DNA of 64,000 bases from Pseudopithomyces maydicus (GCA_026873275.1 JANTUC010000011.1:1302001-1366000); one strand, 5' to 3'. Positions 22,680-33,912 are shown, numbered from the stretch's first letter. Numbers and translations are program-made. The notes: generated by a model from the sequence alone, not told the origin.

Positions 22680-24234
22680 TTACTTCGCCTCCTTCAACAG
22701 CGCCTCGGCCACCTCGTCCTTCTGCCCCACACTTCCACTCCGTCCCGCGGGTTTTAACTCGCTCGCCGTCGACTCCTCCACCTTCTTCGCCTCGGCCGCC
22801 TTCTTCAACCGCTCGGTATCCTCCGCTTTGATGTCCTTCGTCTTGGCATCCTCCTCGTCGCTGTCGCCGAGACTGAACGGGTCGTGCTCGTCAGCCTCCG
22901 GGTTCGGGGCTATCGAGGTCAAAGGCTGCCACTTCTTGCCGCCTGACTTGCTGCCCGTGACGCCGGTCTGCTGGCCGTTGGGAGAGGGGTTGCGGTAGAG
23001 GGCGTCGACTTCGTCGACGGGGCCACTTTGGGGCGGGGAGACGGGGGTGGGCTTGAAGAGGTCGGGGTTTGCGAGCGGGCGGTTGGAGCGCTGGTTGGCG
23101 GGGGCTTTGGATGACGGTTAGTATACGAGCCTGCACTTATGTGTGGTGGGAATTACCCTCGTCGTCCCTCAGCTCGAGGGCCTCGAAATCGTCGCCCAGC
23201 ACGCGGTTGTCGTTGTCGTAGCGGTTGTGATCGGCTGAGCGACGGGCTTCGGCGGACCTGCGAGAGCCGTACTGCTGTTGCTGGCTTGATTGCGATGGCC
23301 GCATGTGCTGGCGGTCGTGTACCTCGTTTCCGTACTGATCGTACCGGTCCGGCTCGCCATCCATCTTCTTCATGAAGTCGCCCAAGAACCCAACGATCTT
23401 GTCCTTTGTCTGGTTGAAACCCTTCTCGATATTCTGGCGGATCTCCTGGAAGTCCTCTGCGCATATATCAGCTGGCTTGCCCTGAAATTCATATGGTATG
23501 AATAGGTACCTTGACGGAAGCGAAGAGGGTCATGTTCGTCATCATCGCTCGCCGTGTTCGCCCTCTGCCTCGACCTATCGTCTGGCCTTTGTGGTCGTCG
23601 CGAGCGTGAATCGTACCCCTGACCCTGGCTCTGATAGTGCTGAGCCAGCTGCCGCGCGTACATTTCGTCCTGCTCCAGCTGGCTGCGGGGCTGTTGGCTG
23701 GGGCGCGGTGGTCGTGGCGGAGGAGCCTCTTCCTCCTCCTTGAAATTAGGATCCGACATGCCTGCTACTGTTATTGATTATTCACCAGCTCGGTGGCCCT
23801 TCCCGCGCACGTACTCAACAATGAAGTGAAAGCCTTCTCGACATTCCAATCGCTGGCCATGAGTACCGCCCTTATAACCTTGGCGTCAAGGTCGGGGAAG
23901 GCCTCAGTGAGCGTGTTGACGGACTGCTGGCGGGGGTCGACCGGCCGCGGTGGCTTCGCAGGCGGGATTTCGGTCGCATCGTCTGAGAAACGGACGCCTG
24001 GCTTGGGCGATTTGGATGGAGGCGGCGGGGACGAGACGGCAGGAGCGTCATCGTCGTCGTCGAAGTCGAGCTCACGTGCTGTTGTGGGCGACTCGTTGCC
24101 AGTACCTGGCCCTAGGTTGGAGGGCTAGGGGCACATGTTAGCATCGCATTACCGTAAGCTCAACACACGATGGGAGGAGTCGAGGGGCATGCGGGGCAAG
24201 AGCGTACCTTCTCGCTTGCTGCTTTCTCAGACAT
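22680..24234 (-). CDS. cue5: CUE-domain ubiquitin-binding autophagy receptor, Cue5-like
   Basis: Five exons (24208-24234, 23815-24124, 23510-23761, 23157-23456, 22680-23104) with introns of 83, 53, 53, 53 and 52 bp at the four junctions resolve to four introns (24125-24207, 23762-23814, 23457-23509, 23105-23156) and 437 aa. A CUE domain lies at about residues 73-116, with the family FP motif (TEAFPDLD) and the terminal LL (FTSLL). The middle is Pro-rich, then SDP-type disorder and a helix EDFQEIRQNIEKGFNQTKDKI. Near the C-terminus the sequence KKWQPLTS (W355-L358) matches a WxxL Atg8-interacting motif, followed by HDPFSLGDSDEED. In yeast, Cue5 links ubiquitinated aggregates to Atg8 for autophagy. 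The same role is likely here. All exon phases agree. Confidence 0.92.
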
Positions 24235-24562
24235 GGTGGGCAGCGTGGCGCACCAGATATGGCAATTGTAAAGAGCTCCTGAAATGTGTTGGGAGTGTTG
24301 AAAGGTGCGGATTTGGGCGGTCTTAAGGTGGTAATAGTGTTGCGCATGAGCTGTGGCTCTGCATGCATGCACCAGTGGTGCTATGACGACGCTTCGCCAA
24401 GAAGGGTAAAGTCAGCTTGGGCGATGGCGAAGCACGTGCTCCATGTCAGCCCTGGAGCCCTGAAGCAGTGGAGCCTTGGACCCCTAGACCCACCTATTCC
24501 ATCCTACCGTTCATGTGACAACTGGTCTTCACTTCCGGAATTTACAGCCTTGCCTATCCGCC
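24235..24562. other. short divergent promoter region
   Basis: 328 bp between divergent cue5 and the transcription-factor-domain gene. It contains imperfect repeats of GGAGCC (about 24449-24480). Confidence 0.5.
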
Positions 24563-26137
24563 ATGGCTTTTGAATTCATTGCTTCGGATAAGATCGGGGC
24601 CAAAGAGCGTCGCCTCATCCGTTCACATGTCATGGCCGGCAAGAACGCGGGACGGCCGAGACCGTCTCGTAGGAAGCAACATAATGATCAGCACCGTGAC
24701 AGTAGATCCTGCCATCGTCAAGATATCGTCAAATCCGCAAATCGGGAGACAGAACACAGCTCTTTACCGCCATTACTATATGATCGATTGATATCCCATG
24801 ACTTGGCCTTTACTCAGATCTCAAACCAGACTCCTAGTAACATGAAGCTTCTGCGTGAATGTATGATGAACACATATATAGCCTCAGCCCGATACACTGA
24901 CGAAAGCTCATGAATCACAGGGCTCACAATATTAGACAAAAGGCTCTATCCAGCCGAATTTTGCTCAAAACTAGACTTCATGGATTACGTTTGGCTGCAA
25001 TATGTTTTCTATGATGAAGGCTGTACGTTATTCTAAGATTTCCAGCTCCGTACGCTGATTTCATCAGATATGCATGGCGTGTTGGCGATCAAAGCATCAT
25101 TTCGCGATTCCTCGGGCATGCACGCTGAGACCTTGCCTAATGCATTGGAGCATCTCTCCAAGGCCTATAGAATTACCCAGCGTAGACTCAACAGTTCGAA
25201 GATGATATCCGATCAGGCGATCGCAGGCGTCACGATCCTCGCTATCTACCAACTTGTACACGGGCATATCGGTGCCGGCCTGGTGCACTTCGATGGCCTC
25301 TGCCGCATGATCGAGCTTCGCGGAGGGTTAGCAAAGCTCATGGTTCACAATCGCGCCCTAGCTCAGAAACCATGGAGGTAAGTATTGTTATACCAGACTT
25401 ATCAACCTTTGTTGACCACGATAAGAATCGATCTCGAATTTGCTCTACAAAGTGGCTTGCCCATGCGGTTCGGTACAGCCGACATACCGCAAAGGCTGAG
25501 CAACATGGGACCGAAAGTTATATACCCAGCGTATACAAAGTTTTGTGAAGACGGGGCCAGTACTGAGCTCATTTGCCTTTTGTCCGATGTCAAGGTGTTC
25601 ACAGACAAGCTATGTGCCATCGATGAGACGAGTCGACTGGATCCGATAGATTTCTCCGAACACGCCTTTCTACTAATACACAATCTTATCGATTTCGCGC
25701 CTCTCCGAGGTGTCAGGCCCAGAAGTGCACTGGACGACCTCCTACAGTTGTCTCTCCTGGCAATCATGACCACAGTTCTGCCAAACTACACCGCGGACAA
25801 AGTTCGTTATGAGCTTCTTGCAAAGCTTCTGAAAAAAGCAATAGAGCGCTATAATGTTACTACTACTGAACATTGGAAGTTTCTTCTGTGGTCAGTCTTT
25901 GCTGGTCGGGTATCCATATTCCGCAGCAACGAGGATACGTGGGTTGTGCCCATGCTGGCTACGATTGTCCAACACCTCGAGATTGCCTCATGGGACCAGG
26001 CCCGACGCATTTTAGATGGGTACTGCTGGATACGTGTAACCCATGATAGGGTTGCGATCAAGAGCTTGGAGCAAGTTGTCGCAATGACGAGAATCCAGCC
26101 GAACGATCTAGAACCTGGTATTGCAAGAGACAAATAG
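24563..26137 (+). CDS. fungal-specific transcription-factor-domain protein lacking a zinc cluster
   Basis: Four exons (24563-24860, 24921-25022, 25068-25377, 25426-26137) with introns of 60, 45 and 48 bp give 473 aa. It opens MAFEFIASDK followed by RRLIRSHVMAGKNAGRPRPSRRK, the basic N-terminus typical of a large class of Pezizomycotina proteins that carry only the Fungal_trans_2-type domain and no Zn2Cys6 cluster. The middle reads YPAEFCSKLDFMDYVWLQYVF, then a helical repeat with AIAGVTILAIYQLVHGH and GLCRMIELRGGL, the usual signature of this domain. The conserved downstream block is ILDGYCWI near the C-terminus. Probably nuclear regulator, but DNA binding is unproven. It stands upstream of the SDR/monooxygenase stretch. 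Confidence 0.88.
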
Positions 26138-26635
26138 AAGGGTCTGAATCTAGTGGACTCATATCTACTCAAAGCAGGTGATCAGGAACATGGCTCTGAA
26201 GCAACTCGACCCTGAAACCTCGGAGCCCCAAAGTCCTGGAGCCCTGGAGCATCTGATGTCACGTGAAAAAACCAAACGTGTGACTTTTCAATCGTGCACT
26301 ATACCCAAAAAGGGTGGTAATATCTGATTGGCCAAAGGTCATCTCAGCCAATGACAGCGAAGTCAGGGCATCGACCATCTCTCCAAATAAACTCGAATCT
26401 CCAACGGACGAGAATCACTTCAACTCCTCCGTCCGCTAAAAGATGAGACTCGGAGATAGCAAGTCTCCTCCATGCAATTTCGTGCCCTCTCATACCTGCA
26501 TAAAAAGCACCACCGCCCAGCACATTACAATGGACAAGCCTACCACAACTATCCACTCCCACATCTCCATCTCTAACCATCCCCTCAATTACTCTCACAA
26601 AACAACCCATCATATCGACACAAGAAGAAACTACA
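26138..26635. other. intergenic promoter region
   Basis: About 500 bp before the first SDR. It holds GGAGCC-type imperfect repeats (26220-26250) resembling those on the other side of the transcription-factor gene, a TCACGTGA palindrome near 26259-26266, and a CT-rich leader immediately before 26636. Confidence 0.45.
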
Positions 26636-27741
26636 ATGTCCCTCCCCCAAATCCTCACCGAATCCCTCCTCACGCCCCTCCCTCTCTTACTCACCCCCAC
26701 CACCTGCGCCTCCAAAACCTACCTCATCACCGGCGGCAACGCCGGCCTCGGGCTTGAAACAGCCCGCCACCTCGTTCGCGCCTCTGCATCCCGCGTCATC
26801 CTGACCGTCCGCCGCATGGCCGCCGGCGAGGCGGCAAAAGCCGATATCGAGCGCTCGACGGGGCGCACAGGGGTGGTCGAAGTGTGGGAGCTGGATTTGG
26901 CGTCGTTTGAGTCGATAAGGGGATTTGGTGAGAGGGTGAGTAGGGAGCTGGAGAGGGTGGATGGGGTGGTTGCTAATGCGGGGGTGTGGATGGATAGGTG
27001 GGAGATGGTGGGTGGGTGGGAGAGGAGTGTTATGGTCAATGTGGTGGGGACGATGATGTTGGCTGTGTTGGTTATGCCAAAGCTGGTGGAGAGTGCGAGG
27101 ACTTTTAACAATGAGCCGAAGCTGGTGTTTACGGGGAGTGCGTTGGGGTTCGTGGCGGAGAAGGATTTGGCGAGGTGTGGGAAGACGGATGTTTTCCGGG
27201 GGTTGAATGATGAGAAGATTGCGAGTATGAGCCAGAGGTATGGAACGCCGCACGCTTGGGGTGAGGGTTACTAATTGGGTGTGGAAAGATATGCTTTGAG
27301 CAAGCTCGTACAGATGTATGCCGTCCGCGAGCTCGCCACCATCTGTCCCGTGGAGCGTACCGGGGTCACGATTAATATAATTGCACCGGGACTGGTTTCT
27401 ACAGGTCTAGGAAACGACACAAGCAACAAGACCAAGGCGATGGTCGGTGTGCTGCGGGCCGTTTTTGCAAGAACGGCGGAACAAGGGAGTCGTACAATCT
27501 TGCATGGTGTCGTGGCTGGAAGGGATAGTCATGGGAAGATGCTTTCTGGTTGTAAGATCAAAGAGTGAGTATTTATGATGACAAGTCTGTTTTTAGAGAT
27601 CGTCGCTAACTCAGGAACAGACATTGGGTGCCGAAATGGATGTCCGACGCTGAAGGCAAGAAGAAGCAAAAACAGATCTGGAGTGAGCTTGTGGAGATAA
27701 TCGAGGCACAGCAGCCTGGTTGCACTTCTCAATTGCCATAG
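26636..27741 (+). CDS. short-chain dehydrogenase/reductase (retinol-dehydrogenase/WWOX-like)
   Basis: Three exons (26636-27237, 27289-27564, 27621-27741) with introns of 51 and 56 bp give 332 aa. The nucleotide-binding TGGNAGLG is at residues 32-39, the NAG motif in VVANAGVW, and the catalytic YxxxK (YALSK) is created across the first splice junction, which supports that junction. The arginines in TVRRMAAG after strand beta-2 suggest NADP(H) preference. The C-terminal region after IAPGLVSTGLG contains a helical extension, as in larger SDRs acting on hydrophobic alcohols or ketones. Substrate unknown. Confidence 0.9.
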
Positions 27742-27967
27742 ATATCAATCTCGATGATTGTGTTATAGGGCTGAAGTTACGTTGAATATGGGAGAAGTTG
27801 AATGTGTAATAATGGTATAGTACAATGCGGTGGTGGTGTTGGCAGGTGTTCAAGTTACAACAGGAAGAGAGAGGTGTTATTTCGTAGGTCACGAACAAAT
27901 CATCAACAAGATCGTAAAATCATCTAGATTTTTGCGTTTTATTTTCCTGCGCTCAACAGAATAGACC

Positions 27968-28833
27968 TTAGTTATTGCCAAACAATATAGGGACATGGAC
28001 GTCGTAATCCAGCGTCTCCCCGCTTCTTCCTCCTGCATACAATCCCAACGCTAGCTTGGCAACAGCTTCACCACACCATTCGGGTGGCTCCACCATTTGG
28101 TCCCCAATCTGATCCCAAATCCTGAACTTTTCAATCTCGTGCTCCGCCATGATTCCTTTGTACTTCCCTGCGATCACATCTTCAGGCATTTTCGTGCGCG
28201 TCAGCTTCGGATATACACCTTGCACGCAAATGAGTGGCTCTTCGTGCGCCAGCATCTCAATGAAGCGTGTGAGTGCTGCTTTAGTCGAACAGTATGGCAT
28301 CCAGCCATGGTACGCGATCTGCCTGTCGCAGCCGGAAGAAAGAATGATGATTTTCCCATAAGCGGTGTTTGTGGGGTTGGAGGCGCGCGCGCAGCGCAGT
28401 TTGGGGAGGACTAATTGACACTGCACTTGATGAGCTTTTCTTGACATCACCGCTCGCGCAATGCAATGCTTACCATGGCCATGCATCCGAAAACGTTGAT
28501 ATCAAAAGCCCTCTTTACGTCGTTCATATTTACCTTTTCTATTCTTTCGATGGGTGTAATGACTCCTGCTGTGAACACTAGAGTATCAATACCGCCCATC
28601 TCCATGATGCAGTTGTCAATGACCGACCGACGGATCCGCTCATCTGTAACGTCACCTTCGAGAATAAACAATCTACCATTTCTTCGTTCGGGCAAACCCC
28701 ATATCTCTTTCTCTATGTGGTAACCGAAGATAAAAACCTGTGCTTCGAGAGAGTATCTTAGTATAGCTTTCACAGCCTCCCAACCAATACCCTGGCCACC
28801 GCCAACAACCAAAAGCCTTTGATGTCGAGCCAT
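27968..28833 (-). CDS. short-chain dehydrogenase/reductase, small type
   Basis: Exons 28474-28833 and 27968-28420 around a 53-bp intron (donor GTAAGC, acceptor GTGCAG) encode 270 aa. The glycine motif is GGGQGIG at residues 11-17, the NAG position reads VFTAGVI, the catalytic serine is in ILSSG and the YxxxK is YCSTK (163-167). The acceptor was chosen because only this AG restores the frame into VLPKLRC. Classical SDR length, cytosolic, resembling yeast benzil-reductase-like members. It lies tail-to-tail (227 bp) with the previous SDR, which it does not closely resemble. Confidence 0.88.
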
Positions 28834-29267
28834 TATAACAGTCGTGTTAAAGTTTCCGAACAAAAATGGATGCTGTGTTCAGACTTAGAGCGCCAGCATA
28901 TTTCGTCATATATGCCAATGAGGTCATCGCGCAGCGTTTACTTAGGTGTGGAAGGGTTTAAAGACAACCCTCTTTGCCACATTTGGTTCAGGGTTTACAG
29001 TCCGTCTTTTCCGGACTGGGGGCCTGAGAACCGTAATAAGCGATTGGTATCGTACCTATAGTCTAGCGGTGCCGAATCAGCTACCTATGATAAAGTGTGT
29101 TCGCTGATCTCCGTCCAGGGCCCCACTGAGGGGTAGCTACTACCGACCTACATCAAACTGTTTGTGCTAATGTATCGCAGATGCCCGTGAAGACAGAGAA
29201 AACAATATTCAAAGAAACAGATTTAAACATCAATCACATAATTTAATGTTCTGTCCATTCCATCACA
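28834..29267. other. intergenic region
   Basis: About 430 bp between the SDR promoter and the 3' end of the deacetylase gene. No gene supported. Confidence 0.5.
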
Positions 29268-30319
29268 TTATTTCCCTGTTCCACTGATCCTGCCCGAGCG
29301 AAACTCCTCCGCCATTTGCGCAGCCGTCATCCACTCAACGCCCTCGTGGGTATTCACCCACTTGATAAACCTCTCATGCATCATTAAGATATGAGGCCGA
29401 CCCGAAACCTGTGGGTGAATGCTGATGGGAAATATGAAAGTTTCGTAGTGCTCATAGCACCAAGTGAACATATCTCGCCACGTGCGCTCTACGCTGTATG
29501 GATCTACATAACCATGCTACAAAGTATCAGCATATCACTTCTGCTTCTTGACTTTTGATAGAACACTCACCGCGTTCGGCCGGGCTCCATCCCACTGGAA
29601 TGGCGGCCAGTCGTCCAAAGTCCAGTTCGCTGGGATCTCCACGATGTCGGACTTCTCCGCGTGTTTCATGGGAACCATCCACTCATCTGGATGCTTCGCG
29701 TAGTCCGTCGTGACCATCTCTTCCTTCCCGGTGCTCACATAGTACGGCTGGAAGTCATCATGCATGAAGGAGTGGTCATATTTGAGACCCAGCTTGCCCA
29801 TCAGCTCGATCTGATCAGGGTGATTCTTCCATGCCGGTGACGTGAAGCCGAGGGGCGGCTTGCCACAAAAGTCGGTCGCGATTTTTATCGTCTTGACGAA
29901 GATGGCTTCGAGCTGCTCGTGGGTGAGGTCGGACATGTATTCGTGTGTGTAGCCATGTAGTGCTCTGTTGCTGGGTAAGTTGATGTGCATGACGAGTAAA
30001 AGTGAGCTGACATTTCATGTCCGGCATCTCGGACTTTTGCCATTTCTTCTGGGAATGTTTCGATGGTGTGGCCTGGGGTATACCAGGTTGCTTTGATATT
30101 GTATTTTTCGTATAATTCCAGTAGTCGCTCTATGCCTCGGGTGGCACCGAAAACGCCTGTAGGAGAGAGATTAGTCAACTGAGGAAGTTCCACGTGAAAA
30201 ATTATCGCACCTCGCGACACGTTTGTCAGATTGGGTGGTCCTCCTTTGGTGGTGTTGATGTGGTTTGCGACTGCATCCACATCAAGACCGTAGCCTACAA
30301 GTACACGTTTGTTGCCCAT
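29268..30319 (-). CDS. polysaccharide-deacetylase (NodB-like) family protein
   Basis: Four exons (30211-30319, 30012-30156, 29571-29964, 29268-29516) with introns of 54, 47 and 54 bp give 298 aa. It carries the NodB fold signature of carbohydrate esterase family 4/PuuE-like proteins: GVFGATRGIERLLELYEKYNIKATW with the GYGLDVDA metal-site region near the N-terminus, GHEIALHGYTHE (metal-ligand histidines), PPLGFTSPAW, and the ISIHPQVSGRP motif near the end. There is no signal peptide, so it is probably intracellular, like fungal peptidoglycan-deacetylase/allantoinase-like homologues rather than a chitin deacetylase. The donor GTCAGC of the second intron is unusual but phase and homology demand it. 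Confidence 0.88.
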
Positions 30320-30602
30320 TTTATTCTTCCAAGAGTAAATAAATTGACTGGGGCAGTATCTATGAGTTTATGCTCGGGTATGTATGTGTTTGAGATCTTT
30401 GGAAGTCGTCACCAGTGAGGGGTATCCCGGTATAAGAATGCTCCGGTGGGTGGGGCTGCGGACTTGAGCACGCGGAGAACAGCGCGCAGTCGTTCTCAGG
30501 TCATGTCTTGAGCATGTATATGAATAAGAAGAATTCATGACACTACAGATAAGAACAAGTCGCTATCTAAATTACGAGTGGCGATAGTCGCGACCCGTCG
30601 CT

Positions 30603-32486
30603 CTAACTCTCTCGCTTCAAGATGCCCTCCTCGATTGCTTTAATTTGCAACGCCAGAACTCTGGAGAAATAGCGGGTAATAGCCAGATTTCCACCCATGA
30701 ACCAGAAGCCTGGATGCCCAGAATTCTGCCACATCGTTCTGAACTCACCCTCGGCGTTCAACCCCCACACATCGCCTACTCGATCAGCCACTTCGTCGCC
30801 GAAAATCGTCCTGGCTTCAGTCCGCATGTTTTGGTACCCGGTAGCAAAGACGATCTCGTCAGCCTTAAGCTTCGAACCGTCCGCAAATTCTATACCATCG
30901 GGCAGAAGCTGCGCAAGTTCTTGGCCCTGCTTGATCTTGATCTTTCCATCGATAATGAGCTGAGAGGCTCCAACATCAATGTAATAACCACCACCTCGCT
31001 GGAAGTACTTGACCAAAAGCCCGGAATCCATGTCACCCATGTCAACACCGAAGCCTGCAGCGCGCAGACCGTCTAGAATTTTCTTGTCGTTCTCGTTCTG
31101 TATCTTCGTAACCTTGACCTGGTCTGCCTTCATGAGGGCACTTGGAAAGGACCACATAATCATATCAGCATCTTCAGTTGGTGGACCATCCTCATCGTAT
31201 AAGCCCTTGAGACCAATATCCGTGATAGACTCAGAGGAAATTACGCAAGTCGTACTTCTTTGGACAATCGTGACGTCATATCCTTTCTCGTAGAAGTCCT
31301 GTGCAATATCGTGGCCAGAATTGCAGCAGCCGACAACGACGGCTTTCTTGCCTTTCGAATTGGGTTGCGCACCGGAAAATTCGGAGGAATGACAAAGACG
31401 CGAGCCTTTGAACGTATCCATGCCCTTGATCGAAGGCCAGTTTTTCTTTCCTGAATGGCCAGTGGCTTGAATGATGTGCTTGGGATGGAGGGTCCTCGTT
31501 TCGATGGAGCCATCTGGAAGCTTGCGCTCTACTGAGACAGTCCACTGCTGCTTACTCTCATCCCACGATGACGATGTAAGTTTCGTTGATGTCCAGACAT
31601 TGAGCTCTAGGTGCTTTACGTATGACTCAAACCAATCTCCGAGTTTGTCTTTGGGGGTGAAGACAGGCCAGTGAGAGGGGAACGGAATGTATGGTAGGTG
31701 ATCATACCATACAGGATCGTGAAGCACAAGCTGGTGATATCGCTTGCGCCAATTGTCTCCCACACGTTCATTCATATCCACCATTAACGATGGTACGTTG
31801 AGCATCTTCAGCCTAGCCGCAGCTGCAAGACCACCCTGACCTGCTCCAATGATCAAGACAGTCGGGTCGATTCCCTCCAGATTGCTCTCCGCTTCCCGTC
31901 TCTCACGCCAATTCTTTCGATTTGGGTCTCCGCCATGCTGGACGCCTTTGGTTCTCCGTCGCCCATTCAGCTCTTCGTGACCCTTCAGCTCCGTCAAGTT
32001 TGTGTACAAAGTGAAGATTTTCCATTCTCCTTTCTCTTCAGCTAATTTGAGAATGCCTTGTCCACGGCCAATGTCGGTCTCAAAAGTAATAAAGGCCACA
32101 ATACCCTTAGACTCGCCCAATGCATCCAGTGGACCAAGATTTGGCTTTCGATGTGGTTCGCTCGAGTCGATTTCAAGCTTTGTGAGTGGTGTCTTGCTCG
32201 AGGCCACGAAGTTGGAGATCTTGTCGCTTCCTTTCAAGGTCCTGAGTTGCCACGTGAGTGCCAAGTGGTCACGCCAATAGCTGTTATCATGCAAGAAGAG
32301 CTCCCCAATGGCAGCGGAGTCCTTCCGGGAAATGGCGTTCGCCAATCTCGAAATAACATCCTGGGCTACTTTCGCCGCATCGACATCCGATGATGTTGCC
32401 GTAGCGGGGTAAGTACCCAATGGAATGTTCACGGAGCCAGGCTCAACCCGCTGGGCTGAAGGGCCAATTCCCTCGTGAGCTCCCAT
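30603..32486 (-). CDS. flavin-containing monooxygenase with N-terminal NTF2-like region
   Basis: Single exon of 627 aa from ATG 32486 (the frame is open to 32564, but this ATG gives MGAHEGIG and no better upstream start is evident). Residues 30-165 form an NTF2/SnoaL-like region (AAIGELFLHDNSYWRDHLAL, and the strand-rich end EWKIFTLYTNLTELKG). The FAD Rossmann GAGQGG lies at 214-219, followed by the fingerprint NVPSLMVDMNERVGDNWRKRY, a second NADPH site (VVVGCCNSGHDIA) and the family FATGY motif (FATGYQNMR). It oxidises a small molecule with NADPH and O2, in the class of N-hydroxylating or Baeyer-Villiger monooxygenases. It shares a 480-bp divergent promoter with the SDR at 32967. Confidence 0.92.
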   Translation of the reverse strand: MGAHEGIGPSAQRVEPGSVNIPLGTYPATATSSDVDAAKVAQDVISRLANAISRKDSAAIGELFLHDNSYWRDHLALTWQLRTLKGSDKISNFVASSKTPLTKLEIDSSEPHRKPNLGPLDALGESKGIVAFITFETDIGRGQGILKLAEEKGEWKIFTLYTNLTELKGHEELNGRRRTKGVQHGGDPNRKNWRERREAESNLEGIDPTVLIIGAGQGGLAAAARLKMLNVPSLMVDMNERVGDNWRKRYHQLVLHDPVWYDHLPYIPFPSHWPVFTPKDKLGDWFESYVKHLELNVWTSTKLTSSSWDESKQQWTVSVERKLPDGSIETRTLHPKHIIQATGHSGKKNWPSIKGMDTFKGSRLCHSSEFSGAQPNSKGKKAVVVGCCNSGHDIAQDFYEKGYDVTIVQRSTTCVISSESITDIGLKGLYDEDGPPTEDADMIMWSFPSALMKADQVKVTKIQNENDKKILDGLRAAGFGVDMGDMDSGLLVKYFQRGGGYYIDVGASQLIIDGKIKIKQGQELAQLLPDGIEFADGSKLKADEIVFATGYQNMRTEARTIFGDEVADRVGDVWGLNAEGEFRTMWQNSGHPGFWFMGGNLAITRYFSRVLALQIKAIEEGILKRES

Positions 32487-32966
32487 GGTTGGATGTGTTC
32501 CTGGGCTAGGATGATGGACCCTGGGGCACAATTGGGGAAGTAATGGGTCTTTAGAAAAGTTCAAACGATTCCTCGAGGGTGAAACTTGAGATGAGAGAGA
32601 TTCTTACGTGCATTCAGCTTATTATAGGCGACTCATCTCTGACTGAGCATCGTGTAACCTCCCCTGGGCCATGCGTTCCCACCTCAGTGGCCCGCTCGGC
32701 AAACCTTCCTCAACGTGTCGGGTAGAAGTGCGGGGATGGACGGCCGACCCCCCAAGCCACTAGTATCCCACGTCACCCAGAACAACAACCTTTCTCCACA
32801 AATACCCCGCGAGCAATACGGGGTCATGGATCGGAGACACCGGTCGCTTCCCCGAAGATGATTTTCAAGCAAATACGGGAATTGAATTCCAGAAAAATGG
32901 CGTGTAACTTAGGGAGCTGCGCGAAGCCTTTCCCTCTCTTCACCATCTCACGTTCTTACATCCAAA
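32487..32966. promoter_or_regulatory. bidirectional promoter between monooxygenase and SDR
   Basis: 480 bp separate two divergent start codons, so both genes are likely expressed together. No specific factor site can be assigned. A short symmetric region with CATCTCA/TGAGATG elements occurs at 32587-32593 and 32940-32946. Confidence 0.5.
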
Positions 32967-33800
32967 ATGACCAAGTTTCCCACGTTCCCTGACCTTCGAG
33001 ATAAAGTGGGTCTCATAATGGGCATAGGCCAGACTCGCGTCGAGGGATCCAACATCTGGGGCAACGGGGCCGCTATGGCGCGTGCTCTCTCCCAAAACGG
33101 TGTGAAGCTCTTCGGCTGCGATCTCAACCTGGAAGCGGCGGAATTCACTGCCACCCGACTCCGGGAAGAGGGAGGTACATGCCAAGTCATGGGGGCAGAC
33201 GTAACTTCATCCGCGGACGTACGCAACGTTGTTGAAGCAGCCATGCGGGCATACGGTCGTATAGATATTCTAGTCAACAACGTCGGCATGACTCGGCCGG
33301 GAGATCCAGCGACTATCAGCGAAGAGCTCTGGGATTCACAACTCGAACTGAACCTGAAGAGCGTTTATCTCGCCTGCCATCATGTTCTGCCCATAATGGA
33401 ACAGCAAGGCTCTGGCGTGATCGTTTCTAACGCGTCCATAGCCGGAATTTCCTATCTCGGAAAAGCGCAGGTAGCGTACAGTACAGCGAAAGCTGCGCTC
33501 CTGCATTTCACGCGTGTGACCGCCGTCATCTACGCGCCCAAGAACATCCGACTCAACTGCGTCGTGCCTGGCATGATACTGACGCCGATGATCGAAAATT
33601 TCGGACGAAGTGAGAAAGAGGAAGATCGCGAGGTGTATCGGAAGATCACGCAGCACAATGTTCCAATCGGACGAATGGGAGAGCCAGAGGACGTCGCGAA
33701 CGCTGCTCTTTGGTTGGCAAGCGACGCGAGCAAATACGTGACAGGGCAAAGTTTAATTGTGGATGGAGGCTTGACGAGTCAAACAGGAACAGGGCAGTGA
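32967..33800 (+). CDS. short-chain dehydrogenase (3-oxoacyl-ACP-reductase-like)
   Basis: Single exon, 277 aa. Nucleotide-binding region MGIGQTRVEGSNIWGNG (an extended glycine-rich loop at 18-34), NNVG motif at 104-107, catalytic serine in SNASIAG (about 157) and YSTAK (171-175). The end ASKYVTGQSLIVDGG is the classic C-terminal SDR signature. The extended loop with extra residues between the first two glycines is unlike the plain TGxxxGxG and resembles a subset of fungal SDRs. It is coregulated in position with the divergent monooxygenase, so it may reduce or oxidise the same metabolite. Confidence 0.93.
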   Translation: MTKFPTFPDLRDKVGLIMGIGQTRVEGSNIWGNGAAMARALSQNGVKLFGCDLNLEAAEFTATRLREEGGTCQVMGADVTSSADVRNVVEAAMRAYGRIDILVNNVGMTRPGDPATISEELWDSQLELNLKSVYLACHHVLPIMEQQGSGVIVSNASIAGISYLGKAQVAYSTAKAALLHFTRVTAVIYAPKNIRLNCVVPGMILTPMIENFGRSEKEEDREVYRKITQHNVPIGRMGEPEDVANAALWLASDASKYVTGQSLIVDGGLTSQTGTGQ

Positions 33801-33912
33801 GCTTAGACTGCACCTAATTGATGTGGTCGATAGCCATGTATTACACGCGTCTAATTGTCTTGTAACGAGGCTGTATATAACGTCGACCAAGCCTTGCAGT
33901 GCCTGTTTCTCA

